Origin: Pseudomonadota bacterium
GTDB lineage: Bacteria; Pseudomonadota; Gammaproteobacteria; Xanthomonadales; Rhodanobacteraceae
Direction: 5' to 3'
Length of the DNA: 64,000 nt
Assembly (NCBI GenBank): GCA_029561145.1
Contig: JAKQJM010000088.1
Location: 1 to 64,000, forward strand
In this document: positions 17,350 to 25,204 of the stretch, piece after piece
Layout of the letters: every line of letters begins with the position of its first letter
How positions within the stretch are numbered: position 1 is the first letter of the stretch
Program-made: the position numbers and the translations under genes
Notes under the pieces: generated by a model
Seen by the model: only the letters and a program-made list of their open reading frames with translations
Told to the model about the DNA's origin: nothing
Database searches by the model: none

Positions 17350-20300
17350 TCACGGCGTGAAACTGGTCGTCAAGCTGACTCCGGTGAATGCAGCATAAGC
17401 ACGCACGCTGACGTAGTAGGTTCCGGCAGTCGGTGCGGCAAACGAACAGGTCTCGCTGTTGCCCGAGGTGTACGGGCGGCAGGTGTAGGTCGTCGTGGTG
17501 GGTGCCGCTCCGAGTCGCACGTAGAGGTCGGCATCTCCGGTTCCGCCCGAGATCGAGAACGACAGGTTGCTCGCGCCGGAGGGAACGACGAGGGTGTAGA
17601 CGGACGTGAAGTTGTTCTTGGCCGCCGACAAGCCACTGATCGTCGTGCCATTGCACAGGACTGTTCCCGCCGGCGTGCAGCCGCCGCCACTCGTGACCGT
17701 CACCGATTTCGAGATCGAATTGACTGCACCGCTGTTGTCGGTGACGGCAAGGCCGACGCTGTAGGTTCCGGCGGCCGCGTATGCATGACTCGGATTCGTC
17801 GCTGTCGAGCTGGTTCCGTCGCCGAACGTCCACGAGCGCGAGGCGATGGTCCCATCGCTGTCGCTCGAGGAATCGGAGAAGTTGGCGGTCAGCGCGCTGG
17901 TCGTGAAGCTGAAGTTGGCGACCGGCGGGACGTTGGCCGTGATCGAGTAGCTGCCGGTAAGCGAGACCCCGGTGTAGGTGGTATAGGCCTTGACCCGGAT
18001 GAAGTAGGTGCCGGCCTGCGCGCTGGCGATCGGACAGGACTCCGAGTTGCCACCGGCGTATGGGCGGCAGTCATAACTCGAATCGGTCGGTGCGCTGCCG
18101 AATTTCACGTACATGTCGGCATCGCCGGTGCCTCCGGCAATCACGAAGTTGAGCCCTGTCGCACCGGCCGGCACGACCATCGTGTAGTTGACCGAATTGC
18201 CGGTCGTCGCACCCAGGCCGCTGACCGTGACGCCATTCTGCAGGACCGTGCTACCAGTGTCGGTGACGGCCACCGATTTGGTTACCGAATTCGTCGCGCC
18301 GGTGTTGTCCGTGACCGCGAGTGCAACGCTGTAGGTGCCGGCCGCGGCATACGTGTGGCTCGGATTGGTCGCAGTCGAGGTGCTGCCATCGCCGAAGTTC
18401 CACGAGCGCGACGTGATCGTGCCATCGCTGTCGGTCGAGCTGTCGGTGAAGGTTGCGACGAGGGCGCTGCTCGTGAAGCTGAAGTTTGCGACGGGCGGAA
18501 TGTTCGTCGTGGCCGTGCCGGTGAAGTTCTGGCCGGTCACATTCGCTCCGCTGACGGTGACGCTGCGGCTGGTCGGCGCGAAGGAGTAGCCACCCAGTGA
18601 CGGCGTCAGCGTGTAGCTGCCATTGGCCACACTGCCGAGCGTATAGGCGCCGCTCGAATTGGTCGTCGTGCTGACCGAACCCGTGCTGACGGTGACGCCC
18701 GAGATGCCGACGCCGGTACCCGTGCTGACCGTGCCGGATATCGAGTAGGTGGTCGGTGCCGCACCGCAATCGCTGAACTTGAAATCCTGGATGCGCGTGT
18801 TCCAGCTGCCGGACGGGCGATACATGCCGACCATCCAGAACGTGCAGTCGTCGACCGGATCGACGGCCATCTGGTAATAGTCACCCCAGCGCCCCGAGGT
18901 TTCCGCGGCGGTGCCGGCGACGATCGTGTTCGCGCCAAGCGTCATCACGCCGGCTGGATCAGCGGCCATGCGACCGGTATAGCCAAGGCTCGCGAAGGCT
19001 GTCGGCGCCGTGGTCCGGGTCGTGTTGTAGCCAAGCCCGATATTGCCCTTGTTGTCGGTCGCGATCGTGCCGAGCAGATGATGCGTGTTGGCGTCGCCAG
19101 GTGCGTAGGTGCCTTCCTGCTGCAGGGTCCAGTTGCCGCCACCGGTCCGACGCAGTTCGAACCAGCGGATGCCTGCATTGACCGTGGTGCCGGTACGTGC
19201 GGCGTTGACGTTGGTCGCGAACTGGCCAACGATCGATTCGTAGCTGCCGACATTCCGGTAGACCAGCGAATTCAGGATCACTTCGCGTATCGGGTCGAGG
19301 CGCGAGGTCGAACCAGGCTGCGGCACGGTTGCAAATGTCGAGTAGTCGCGGAACCAGCTGTTGAACTCGGTGATCGCGATGCGCGGCAGGGCGGTCACGC
19401 TGCTGCTGGCCGGGGTGGTCCAGTTGATCGTCATCGAATACATATCGATGAAGTCGCGTGTTCCATCGGCCGAGGTTCCGGCATGCGCCTCGTCATCGTT
19501 GTGCCGTACCAGGATCTGGCGGGTCGAAGCCGGCGGTGCATGGGCGGAGTCGCCCATGAAGGTGGCCGGTGTCAGCGCCTGGAAGCCGTAGCCACCCAGC
19601 GCGGGAACGCTGACGAATCGCTGCTGCGCGCGCGCGGTCGCGCCATTGAGCATGTTCGCGCGATCGTAGGCATAGGCCGTGACGCTGCTGCCGCCTTCGT
19701 TGTCGGTGCAGACGTAGGCATCAGTCCATACGCCGCAATGCGGGTAGTCGTTCAGCACGGGTGTCGAGAACCCGTAGAACCACCAGCCGCCCGAGACCGG
19801 GTTCTCGGTCTTGGAGATATAGATGCACATCTTGGCGGCTGAGGACGTGCCGCCCATTTCGAGCAGGAACCAGCGGTTGGCCAGACGATCGAACAGCACG
19901 ATCGGGTCGCTGACCGAGGTCCTGCAGCCATCACCGGTCGGCGCCAGCGAGGCGAACGTGGTCGGCCCGGAAAGCTTGGTGCCCGCCTTGTCGTACACGG
20001 TGAATGTCGTTCCGCTGCTGCCATTCACGCCGTAGATGATGTAGTTGGCGCTGACATCGACAACCGGGTCGCCCGGGGACACGCCGGTCGAGCTGTTGTT
20101 GATGCTGACGCGGGTCTCCGAGCGTCCCTGGCGCAGGTGCGCCGGGGCATTCTCGTCCCACATCTTCTGCAGTTCAGGCAATCGATCAGGCTCGGTCAGG
20201 ATCCATTTCGGTGCCGACGTGTCGAGGCGATCGGGCGGGAAGAACTGGCGCTTGTGCGCTTCCTTGATCGGCATGCCAGGGCGCCATTGCGCCGCAGTCG

Positions 20301-20460
20301 GCACGTCGCGCAGGTCGACATCGATGCCGACCGCGCTGACCGGTTCGCCGACCTGCACGCCAGTCGAACCCATCGGTGCGTCGGACCCGGAGGCCAGTGG
20401 AGGGATCGCCAGCAGTGCGAACAGAATCAATCCGTGAATTTTACAATTGCGAAAATTCAT
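17350..20460 (-). CDS. Large secreted protein with PKD and pre-peptidase C-terminal (PPC) domains
   Basis: A 1036-residue exported protein. The signal peptide is residues 1-25 (LILFALLAIPPLASG). Residues about 75-570 form a repetitive beta-rich domain without a recognised catalytic motif (no HExxH, no subtilisin GTSMA). About 571-651 is a carboxypeptidase-regulatory/CnaB-like beta domain (GTGVGISGVTVSTGSV). Then a two-domain unit occurs twice: PKD (652-734, 843-927; PPVANFSF, WNFGDGSTSTATNPSH) and PPC (735-842, 928-1036; GGTGDADMYVKFG, CRPYAGGNSESC). PPC tails are common on proteins exported by type II secretion in this group and are often removed later. The function of the N-terminal half is unknown; binding to polysaccharide or protein surfaces is a guess. 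Confidence 0.85.
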   Translation of the reverse strand: MNFRNCKIHGLILFALLAIPPLASGSDAPMGSTGVQVGEPVSAVGIDVDLRDVPTAAQWRPGMPIKEAHKRQFFPPDRLDTSAPKWILTEPDRLPELQKMWDENAPAHLRQGRSETRVSINNSSTGVSPGDPVVDVSANYIIYGVNGSSGTTFTVYDKAGTKLSGPTTFASLAPTGDGCRTSVSDPIVLFDRLANRWFLLEMGGTSSAAKMCIYISKTENPVSGGWWFYGFSTPVLNDYPHCGVWTDAYVCTDNEGGSSVTAYAYDRANMLNGATARAQQRFVSVPALGGYGFQALTPATFMGDSAHAPPASTRQILVRHNDDEAHAGTSADGTRDFIDMYSMTINWTTPASSSVTALPRIAITEFNSWFRDYSTFATVPQPGSTSRLDPIREVILNSLVYRNVGSYESIVGQFATNVNAARTGTTVNAGIRWFELRRTGGGNWTLQQEGTYAPGDANTHHLLGTIATDNKGNIGLGYNTTRTTAPTAFASLGYTGRMAADPAGVMTLGANTIVAGTAAETSGRWGDYYQMAVDPVDDCTFWMVGMYRPSGSWNTRIQDFKFSDCGAAPTTYSISGTVSTGTGVGISGVTVSTGSVSTTTNSSGAYTLGSVANGSYTLTPSLGGYSFAPTSRSVTVSGANVTGQNFTGTATTNIPPVANFSFTSSALVATFTDSSTDSDGTITSRSWNFGDGSTSTATNPSHTYAAAGTYSVALAVTDNTGATNSVTKSVAVTDTGSTVLQNGVTVSGLGATTGNSVNYTMVVPAGATGLNFVIAGGTGDADMYVKFGSAPTDSSYDCRPYAGGNSESCPIASAQAGTYFIRVKAYTTYTGVSLTGSYSITANVPPVANFSFTTSALTANFSDSSSDSDGTIASRSWTFGDGTSSTATNPSHAYAAAGTYSVGLAVTDNSGAVNSISKSVTVTSGGGCTPAGTVLCNGTTISGLSAAKNNFTSVYTLVVPSGASNLSFSISGGTGDADLYVRLGAAPTTTTYTCRPYTSGNSETCSFAAPTAGTYYVSVRAYAAFTGVSLTTSFTP

Positions 20461-20542
20461 ACCGAAATCCTCTTGTGTGCAGCGGAGACATTCCTGCGTT
20501 CGATCGGGTCATCGACCAGCCGGCAGGTTCAGGCTGGATCGT

Positions 20543-21436
20543 TCAATCACTGTCGTTGTCGATTGCATCGTCGTCGTCGACGTGCCGGCCGTCGGGCAAC
20601 GAGAAATCGCGCCAGCGCAGGAGCCGGATTTCACCGCGCAGGCTGGTCACGACGATGCCGGCTTCGTCGTCGCCGACCACCGCCAGCGCACGCTTGTTGG
20701 GTTCCTTGCCGGTCAGTTGTTCGACCTTCAACGAGTATTCGGTGGCGAATGCGGCCGAGGTCGAAAGCTCGAGATGGGCGTCGAGCTTGTCGTTCACTGC
20801 GAGGAGAATGGTGCCGGTGCTGGTCGCGAAGGTCTGACGTGAATTTCGTGGCGCCTTGAGCAAGGACGCCTCGATCGACCCGGCGCCGGTCCTGGCCTGG
20901 ATGGCGCCCTGCGTGCCGCGAAGTGCAATATCGCCGCTGGTGCTGTTCAGCGTCACGTCGCCACGAATGCCACGGCTCTCGATCAGGCCCTGTTCGGTGC
21001 GCACATCGACCGCGTGTCCTTGCGGAAGGAACACGACCAGGTCCATTCGTTGCCCGTTTGCCGCGAGCGAGTCCGCCGGCAGCCGAGGAGCGATGCGGTA
21101 ACTGCCGTCAACAGCGCCGGGCGTGAGCGCGATCGGTGCGGCACCGGTGGGCTGCTGCGCGACGGCGTGGATCTCGATGCGGCTTTCGTAACCACCGAAA
21201 CGCAGCCGGACATCGCCGTAGGGATTGTCGACGACAACCCGCTGGTTCTTTTCAAGGAGGCTCTCGAGGTCGATCCGAACCAGTTCTCCGTCCTGATCGG
21301 CGCCCGGGCCGACAGTAGCGGGCGAACCCGTCATTGCATCGGGTTTGGCAGGCGCAGGCGCGCACCCGCACAGGACTGCCATGACGCCGCCGAAGAGCAG
21401 ATTCCGCAAGACGGTTTCCCGGTTCCGTTGTTGCAT
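20543..21436 (-). CDS. DUF4097-like beta-helical lipoprotein
   Basis: A 297-residue exported lipoprotein. The signal MQQRNRETVLRNLLFGGVM leads to the lipobox VLCGC. The mature part has short repeated beta rungs (VDVRTEQGLIESRGIRGDVT, NSTSGDIALRGTQGAIQART, GAGSIEASL) of the type seen in DUF4097 putative adhesins, a right-handed helix fold. The C-terminus is strongly acidic (HVDDDDAIDNDSD). The frame is open for 550 more codons upstream without protein-like character, so the start is judged by the signal peptide; an ATG 45 bases upstream is the alternative. It lies 82 bp upstream of the PKD/PPC gene on the same strand and may be co-transcribed with it. Confidence 0.72.
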   Translation of the reverse strand: MQQRNRETVLRNLLFGGVMAVLCGCAPAPAKPDAMTGSPATVGPGADQDGELVRIDLESLLEKNQRVVVDNPYGDVRLRFGGYESRIEIHAVAQQPTGAAPIALTPGAVDGSYRIAPRLPADSLAANGQRMDLVVFLPQGHAVDVRTEQGLIESRGIRGDVTLNSTSGDIALRGTQGAIQARTGAGSIEASLLKAPRNSRQTFATSTGTILLAVNDKLDAHLELSTSAAFATEYSLKVEQLTGKEPNKRALAVVGDDEAGIVVTSLRGEIRLLRWRDFSLPDGRHVDDDDAIDNDSD

Positions 21437-21830
21437 CGCGCTCGCAATGTCCGCAGGCGTGTCCCGCCTGGGTCCCCTCATTGCGACGCCTTGGCCGACA
21501 TCCGTCCAAAGGTGGATATCAAACCATTCCCGCGGCGGATAATGCATAGCCGAGGCTGGGCTTGCAAGCGGAAATGTGGAGGTCTCGACAGTTTTGCCGT
21601 CACGACGGGTCGACATCCTTGTCCGCCCGCTGCCGGGACTGTCACGCAGGCTTGCGATCCGAAGCAGTCCCGGAGCCCTCCGACCCAGCCATCGGGCGCT
21701 CGCCGAGGCCGGCAGGTGCTGGCGGCGCGCATCCGGGGCAGCAATGCGCAAGCCCTCTCCGCAGCCAATGCCGGCTGATTCCCGTAGCATGGCGCCCTTC
21801 CTGCCAGCGTCCCGAAACCGGAGCCCGTCC
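21437..21830. other. Divergent intergenic region
   Basis: 394 bp between the minus-strand lipoprotein gene and the plus-strand DUF3297 gene. A TAGCAT box (21785-21790) about 40 bp before the DUF3297 start is a possible -10 element. I found no supported gene, tRNA or repeat. Confidence 0.4.
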
Positions 21831-22088
21831 ATGACTGAAACCCTTCCCGATCGCCTGTCGGTCGATCCCAAGAGTCCGTTCCATGATGCGGACCTTCTCG
21901 CCCGCGGTATCGGTATCCGCTTCAATGGACAGGAACGCACCACGGTCGAGGAATATTGCGTCAGCGAGGGTTGGATCCGGGTCGCTGCTGGCAAGTCGCT
22001 CGATCGGCGTGGCCGCCCGATCACGATCAAGATCAAGGGCGAGGTGGTTCCGTACTTCCTCAATGCGGACGCCCCTGCCGGCGATTGA
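21831..22088 (+). CDS. DUF3297 family small protein
   Basis: An 85-residue soluble protein of the DUF3297 family, found widely in proteobacteria and of unknown role. The hallmark order is present: LPDRLSVDPKSPFHDADL, then GIGIRFNGQERTTVEEYCVS, then EGWIRVAAGKSLDRRGRP and ITIKIKGEVVPYF. The length is normal for the family. The start ATG fits the family N-terminus (MTETLPDRLS), although the frame is open 255 bases further upstream. It precedes the diguanylate cyclase gene by 77 bp. Confidence 0.85.
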   Translation: MTETLPDRLSVDPKSPFHDADLLARGIGIRFNGQERTTVEEYCVSEGWIRVAAGKSLDRRGRPITIKIKGEVVPYFLNADAPAGD

Positions 22089-22110
22089 TTCGGGAGGGTC
22101 GGCTTGCAGA

Positions 22111-22139
22111 TTCCGATGCGGATGGGCCGGGCGTAATAT
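22111..22139 (+). promoter_or_regulatory. Candidate promoter of the diguanylate cyclase gene
   Basis: TTCCGA (22111-22116) and TAATAT (22134-22139) are 17 bp apart, and the -10 box lies 26 bp before the ATG. The -35 box matches the consensus poorly. Confidence 0.35.
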
Positions 22140-22165
22140 GCGCAGCAGGTTCGGGCGGGGAAGCG

Positions 22166-23308
22166 ATGTCGCAGACGGTTGCCAGGTTCGGTCTTGCGCA
22201 CGCCTCCGCTGCGGGTTGGGGCGGGCAGTCTGCGGCGAAACGCCGGATCATGCTTGCCGAGATCCTCGCCGAGGTGTCGACCGAGGCATTGCAGGGCGAC
22301 ACGCTCGAAAGCGTCCTCAAACGCATCGTTGACTGCGTGATCCAGCGATTGCCCGTGACCATCGCGAGCGTGATCCTGCTGAATGACAACCAGACCCACT
22401 TCGTCCAGGAAGTGTGGTCGGGCGAGATCGGCCTCGAACTCCCCTCGGATCTGCCATGGCCGGTCGAACTGGGAGCATCCGGTCGCTGCGTGCGGACCGG
22501 CAAGGCCCAGCTCATCGTCGACGTCGAATGCGATCCCGACTACGTGCCGGGCAACAGCGGTGTCAGTTCCGAATACCTCGTGCCGATCACCCATCGCGGT
22601 CGACTGCATGGCGTGCTCAATCTCGAGAGCGTCGATGCCGGATTTTTTTCGGCCGAGGTGTGCGCGGCCTTCGACGCGATCGCCACGCAGATCGCCGGTG
22701 CCATCCATCTGGCGCGCGTCGTCGGCGAGCTCGAACACGCCAACCGCAAACTCCGGCAGTTGTCGATGAACGACGGATTGACCGGCATCGCCAATCGCCG
22801 CTGTTTCGACGACCGCCTGCTCGAGGAGTGGACAGCGCACGCCGTGGATGGTCGCAGCCTCGCCTTGCTGTTCGTCGACGTCGACTGCTTCAAGCTGCTC
22901 AACGATGCGCGAGGACACCTCCATGGAGACGAATGCCTGCGCGACCTCGCCGCCGCGTGTTCGGCGATGCTCCCGGACGGGAAGGATCTGGTTGCCCGCT
23001 ATGGTGGCGAGGAGTTCGCGTTGCTCATGGTGGACTGCGACATGCCGACCGCGAAACGCGTGGCCCACCGCCTGCGGACATGCGTCGAAGGCATGGGCAT
23101 GCTCCATCCGACCTCGCCGATTGCCCGCGTCGTGACCGTGAGCATCGGGGTCAGCGCGACCCGCCCCCAGCCCGGGACCTCGGAGATCGTGCTGATCGAC
23201 ACGGCCGATCGCGCGCTCTACACGGCCAAGCGTCGCGGCCGCAATCGCATCGTTTCGCGCTCGGTGCGCGCGTGTAGCCTCGATCCCGCGCCGTCATCCG
23301 TCGATTGA
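22166..23308 (+). CDS. GAF-domain sensor diguanylate cyclase
   Basis: A 380-residue cytosolic protein that should make cyclic di-GMP from two GTP. Residues about 30-185 form a GAF sensor domain (ILAEVSTEALQGDTLESVLK to NLESVDAGFFSAEVCAAFDA). Residues about 205-370 form the cyclase: LSMNDGLTGIANRRCFDD, FVDVDCFKLLNDARGHLHGD, the intact active site RYGGEEF (GGEEF at 280-284) and VTVSIGVSA. The inhibitory I-site RxxD that normally lies six residues before the loop reads DGKD, so product inhibition is probably weak. The GAF ligand is unknown. The start ATG at 22166 follows a purine-rich GGGCGGGGAAG; the open frame extends upstream over the DUF3297 gene and is not used. Confidence 0.92.
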   Translation: MSQTVARFGLAHASAAGWGGQSAAKRRIMLAEILAEVSTEALQGDTLESVLKRIVDCVIQRLPVTIASVILLNDNQTHFVQEVWSGEIGLELPSDLPWPVELGASGRCVRTGKAQLIVDVECDPDYVPGNSGVSSEYLVPITHRGRLHGVLNLESVDAGFFSAEVCAAFDAIATQIAGAIHLARVVGELEHANRKLRQLSMNDGLTGIANRRCFDDRLLEEWTAHAVDGRSLALLFVDVDCFKLLNDARGHLHGDECLRDLAAACSAMLPDGKDLVARYGGEEFALLMVDCDMPTAKRVAHRLRTCVEGMGMLHPTSPIARVVTVSIGVSATRPQPGTSEIVLIDTADRALYTAKRRGRNRIVSRSVRACSLDPAPSSVD

Positions 23309-23363
23309 GCAGACTGCGTCAATACGCGTGCTGCCCGTCCCGCCGGCGTGCGAGGATGTGCCC

Positions 23364-24317
23364 ATGAGCCTCGTCGATCACCCCGGCCGTCAACACGTGC
23401 ACATCGACCACGCAGCGATCCTCAGGCAGATCCATGCGGAGGTTGCTCCGCTTGTCGGCCAGGGCAAGGTCGCCGCCTATATCCCGCGGCTTGCGGATGT
23501 TCCAGCCAATCGCTTCGGCATGGCCGTCGCAACGCTCGACGGTCGGTTGTTCGAGGTCGGTGACGCCGCCGAGCCGTTTTCGATCCAGAGCATTTCCAAG
23601 GTCTTCAGCTTGACGCTCGCTCTCGAAGCGCTCGGCCCGGACCTGTGGAAACGGGTCGGAAGAGAGCCGTCAGGAAGCGCGTTCAATTCACTGGTGCAAC
23701 TCGAGAGCGAGAAGGGCATTCCGAGGAACCCGCTGATCAATGCCGGCGCGCACGTCGTCGCCGACGTGGTCCTCTCGAGCAACCGCAACGCGCGCGAGCA
23801 CCTGCTGGCCTTCGTCCGCGAACGCGCCGACAACCCGGGCGTCATCATGGACGCCGAGGTCGCGGGTTCGGAACGCAATACCGGATTCCGCAATGCCGCC
23901 CTCGCCAACTTCGTCCGCAGCTTCGGCAATCTCGACAATCCGGTCGAGCAGGTTCTCGATTTCTATTTCCACCAATGCGCGCTGCAGATGAGTTGCGCGG
24001 ACCTGGCCCGCGCCTTCGTCTATCTCGCCAATCGGGGCCGCTGCCAGCGCTCGGGGAAATCGGTGATCAGTGCCGGACTTGCCAAGCGCATCAATGCCCT
24101 CATGCTGACCTGCGGAACCTACGACGCGGCGGGCGAGTTTGCTTTCCGGGTCGGCTTTCCGGCGAAAAGCGGGGTCGGTGGCGGCATTGTCGCGATCGTG
24201 CCGAATGTGCTGACTGTCGCGGTTTGGTCGCCGGCGCTCGATGACAAGGGAAATTCGCTGGCCGGGGCTGCGGCGCTGGAACGTTTTGCGGCGCTGACCG
24301 GTTTGTCGATCTTCTGA
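23364..24317 (+). CDS. glsA: Glutaminase A
   Basis: A 317-residue serine-dependent beta-lactamase-fold glutaminase, converting glutamine to glutamate and ammonia in the cytosol. The catalytic Ser-x2-Lys is visible in EPFSIQSISKVFSLTLALE. Other family stretches are GKVAAYIPRLADVPANRFGM, RNPLINAGAHVVADVV, NTGFRNAALANFVRSFGN, and near the end FRVGFPAKSGVGGGIVAIVP. The length is that of E. coli YbaS/YneH. GAGGAT before the ATG supports the start. It converges on chaC with 38 bp between them. Residues outside the core agree with an ordinary, intact enzyme. Confidence 0.95.
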   Translation: MSLVDHPGRQHVHIDHAAILRQIHAEVAPLVGQGKVAAYIPRLADVPANRFGMAVATLDGRLFEVGDAAEPFSIQSISKVFSLTLALEALGPDLWKRVGREPSGSAFNSLVQLESEKGIPRNPLINAGAHVVADVVLSSNRNAREHLLAFVRERADNPGVIMDAEVAGSERNTGFRNAALANFVRSFGNLDNPVEQVLDFYFHQCALQMSCADLARAFVYLANRGRCQRSGKSVISAGLAKRINALMLTCGTYDAAGEFAFRVGFPAKSGVGGGIVAIVPNVLTVAVWSPALDDKGNSLAGAAALERFAALTGLSIF

Positions 24318-24355
24318 GTCGAAGGGCCCAGGGCGAACGGTATTTGCGGGCCGGA

Positions 24356-24928
24356 TCAATCGACGCGAGTGATTTTCTGCAGTTCCTGCCCGATGTGTTC
24401 AATATGCGGATCGTGCTCGCCGAGTTCGCGCAGCGCGTCAGCCAGGTGACGGAAATAGTCCCGATTGAGGCCGCTCGGACCTTTTGCATTCGCGATGTGT
24501 CTCGCGATGTCGGCGTCACTCGCGTCGCCGAGGAAGGCTGCGTTGGCGGGGTTGGCGATGTAGACCAGCCCGAGTTCGTGACCGCCCGCCTTGAACTCGA
24601 TCGCGAGTGTCTCGCGCAGATAACCGTTCTTCTCGCGATGGTCGAGATGATCGAACACTTCGGGCGTGATCAGGTAGGCCATTCCTGCACAACTCGCTCC
24701 GGCCTCGGCGACCAGGGTCACGACGCGACCAGGGGATTCGGGCGTGCCGCGATGATCGTGCGATCCCTGCCAGAATCGCCGCGACCAGCCATGGATCCGC
24801 GCCGCTCGCCGTTCGATGTAGCTGAAGTCGGCTTTCCAGATCAGCGAGCCGTAGCCGAACAGCCAGATCCGGTCGTGGCCATCGAATCGATGCAGGGACT
24901 GGTTGGCGATGATGGTGTCGTGGGACAT
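24356..24928 (-). CDS. chaC: Gamma-glutamylcyclotransferase ChaC
   Basis: A 190-residue enzyme of the ChaC family, which cleaves glutathione into 5-oxoproline and cysteinyl-glycine. The binding motif is intact as WLFGYGSLIWKADF, and the catalytic glutamate is probably the one in REKNGYLRETLAIEF. Also typical are RFWQGSHDHRGTPESPGRVV and ANAKGPSGLNRDYFRHLADA. The chosen ATG gives the usual length; the frame is open 138 bases further upstream without family similarity. The neighbour glsA on the other strand also yields glutamate-linked products, but shared control is not visible. Confidence 0.92.
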   Translation of the reverse strand: MSHDTIIANQSLHRFDGHDRIWLFGYGSLIWKADFSYIERRAARIHGWSRRFWQGSHDHRGTPESPGRVVTLVAEAGASCAGMAYLITPEVFDHLDHREKNGYLRETLAIEFKAGGHELGLVYIANPANAAFLGDASDADIARHIANAKGPSGLNRDYFRHLADALRELGEHDPHIEHIGQELQKITRVD

Positions 24929-25204
24929 GCGGCGGAATCGGCGGCGATACGCGCGCCATGGTATCGGGATCGTGCCTCCTGATCGAGGCGATCGCCGGGT
25001 CGCGCTTGGCGCGATGCGAGCGGAGGTTGATGGAACCGAATCCGGGGACTCGCGTGGCGCCACCAAACCGCTGATGGGCGGGTTTGCGGAGCGACGTGCC
25101 GTAGTGGGCAGAGGTCAGCCCGGATGCCGCGCGTTCAGTCGAGGAAACCCCTCGACGCAGTATCCTGCGTTGCACGCACAGCATTCATCGACGAGGACTG
25201 TTCC

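Noticed and set aside
21437-23107. N-terminal extension of the DUF4097-like lipoprotein frame over the DUF3297 and cyclase genes
   Set aside because: It runs antisense to two recognised genes, and the signal peptide marks the real start near 21436.
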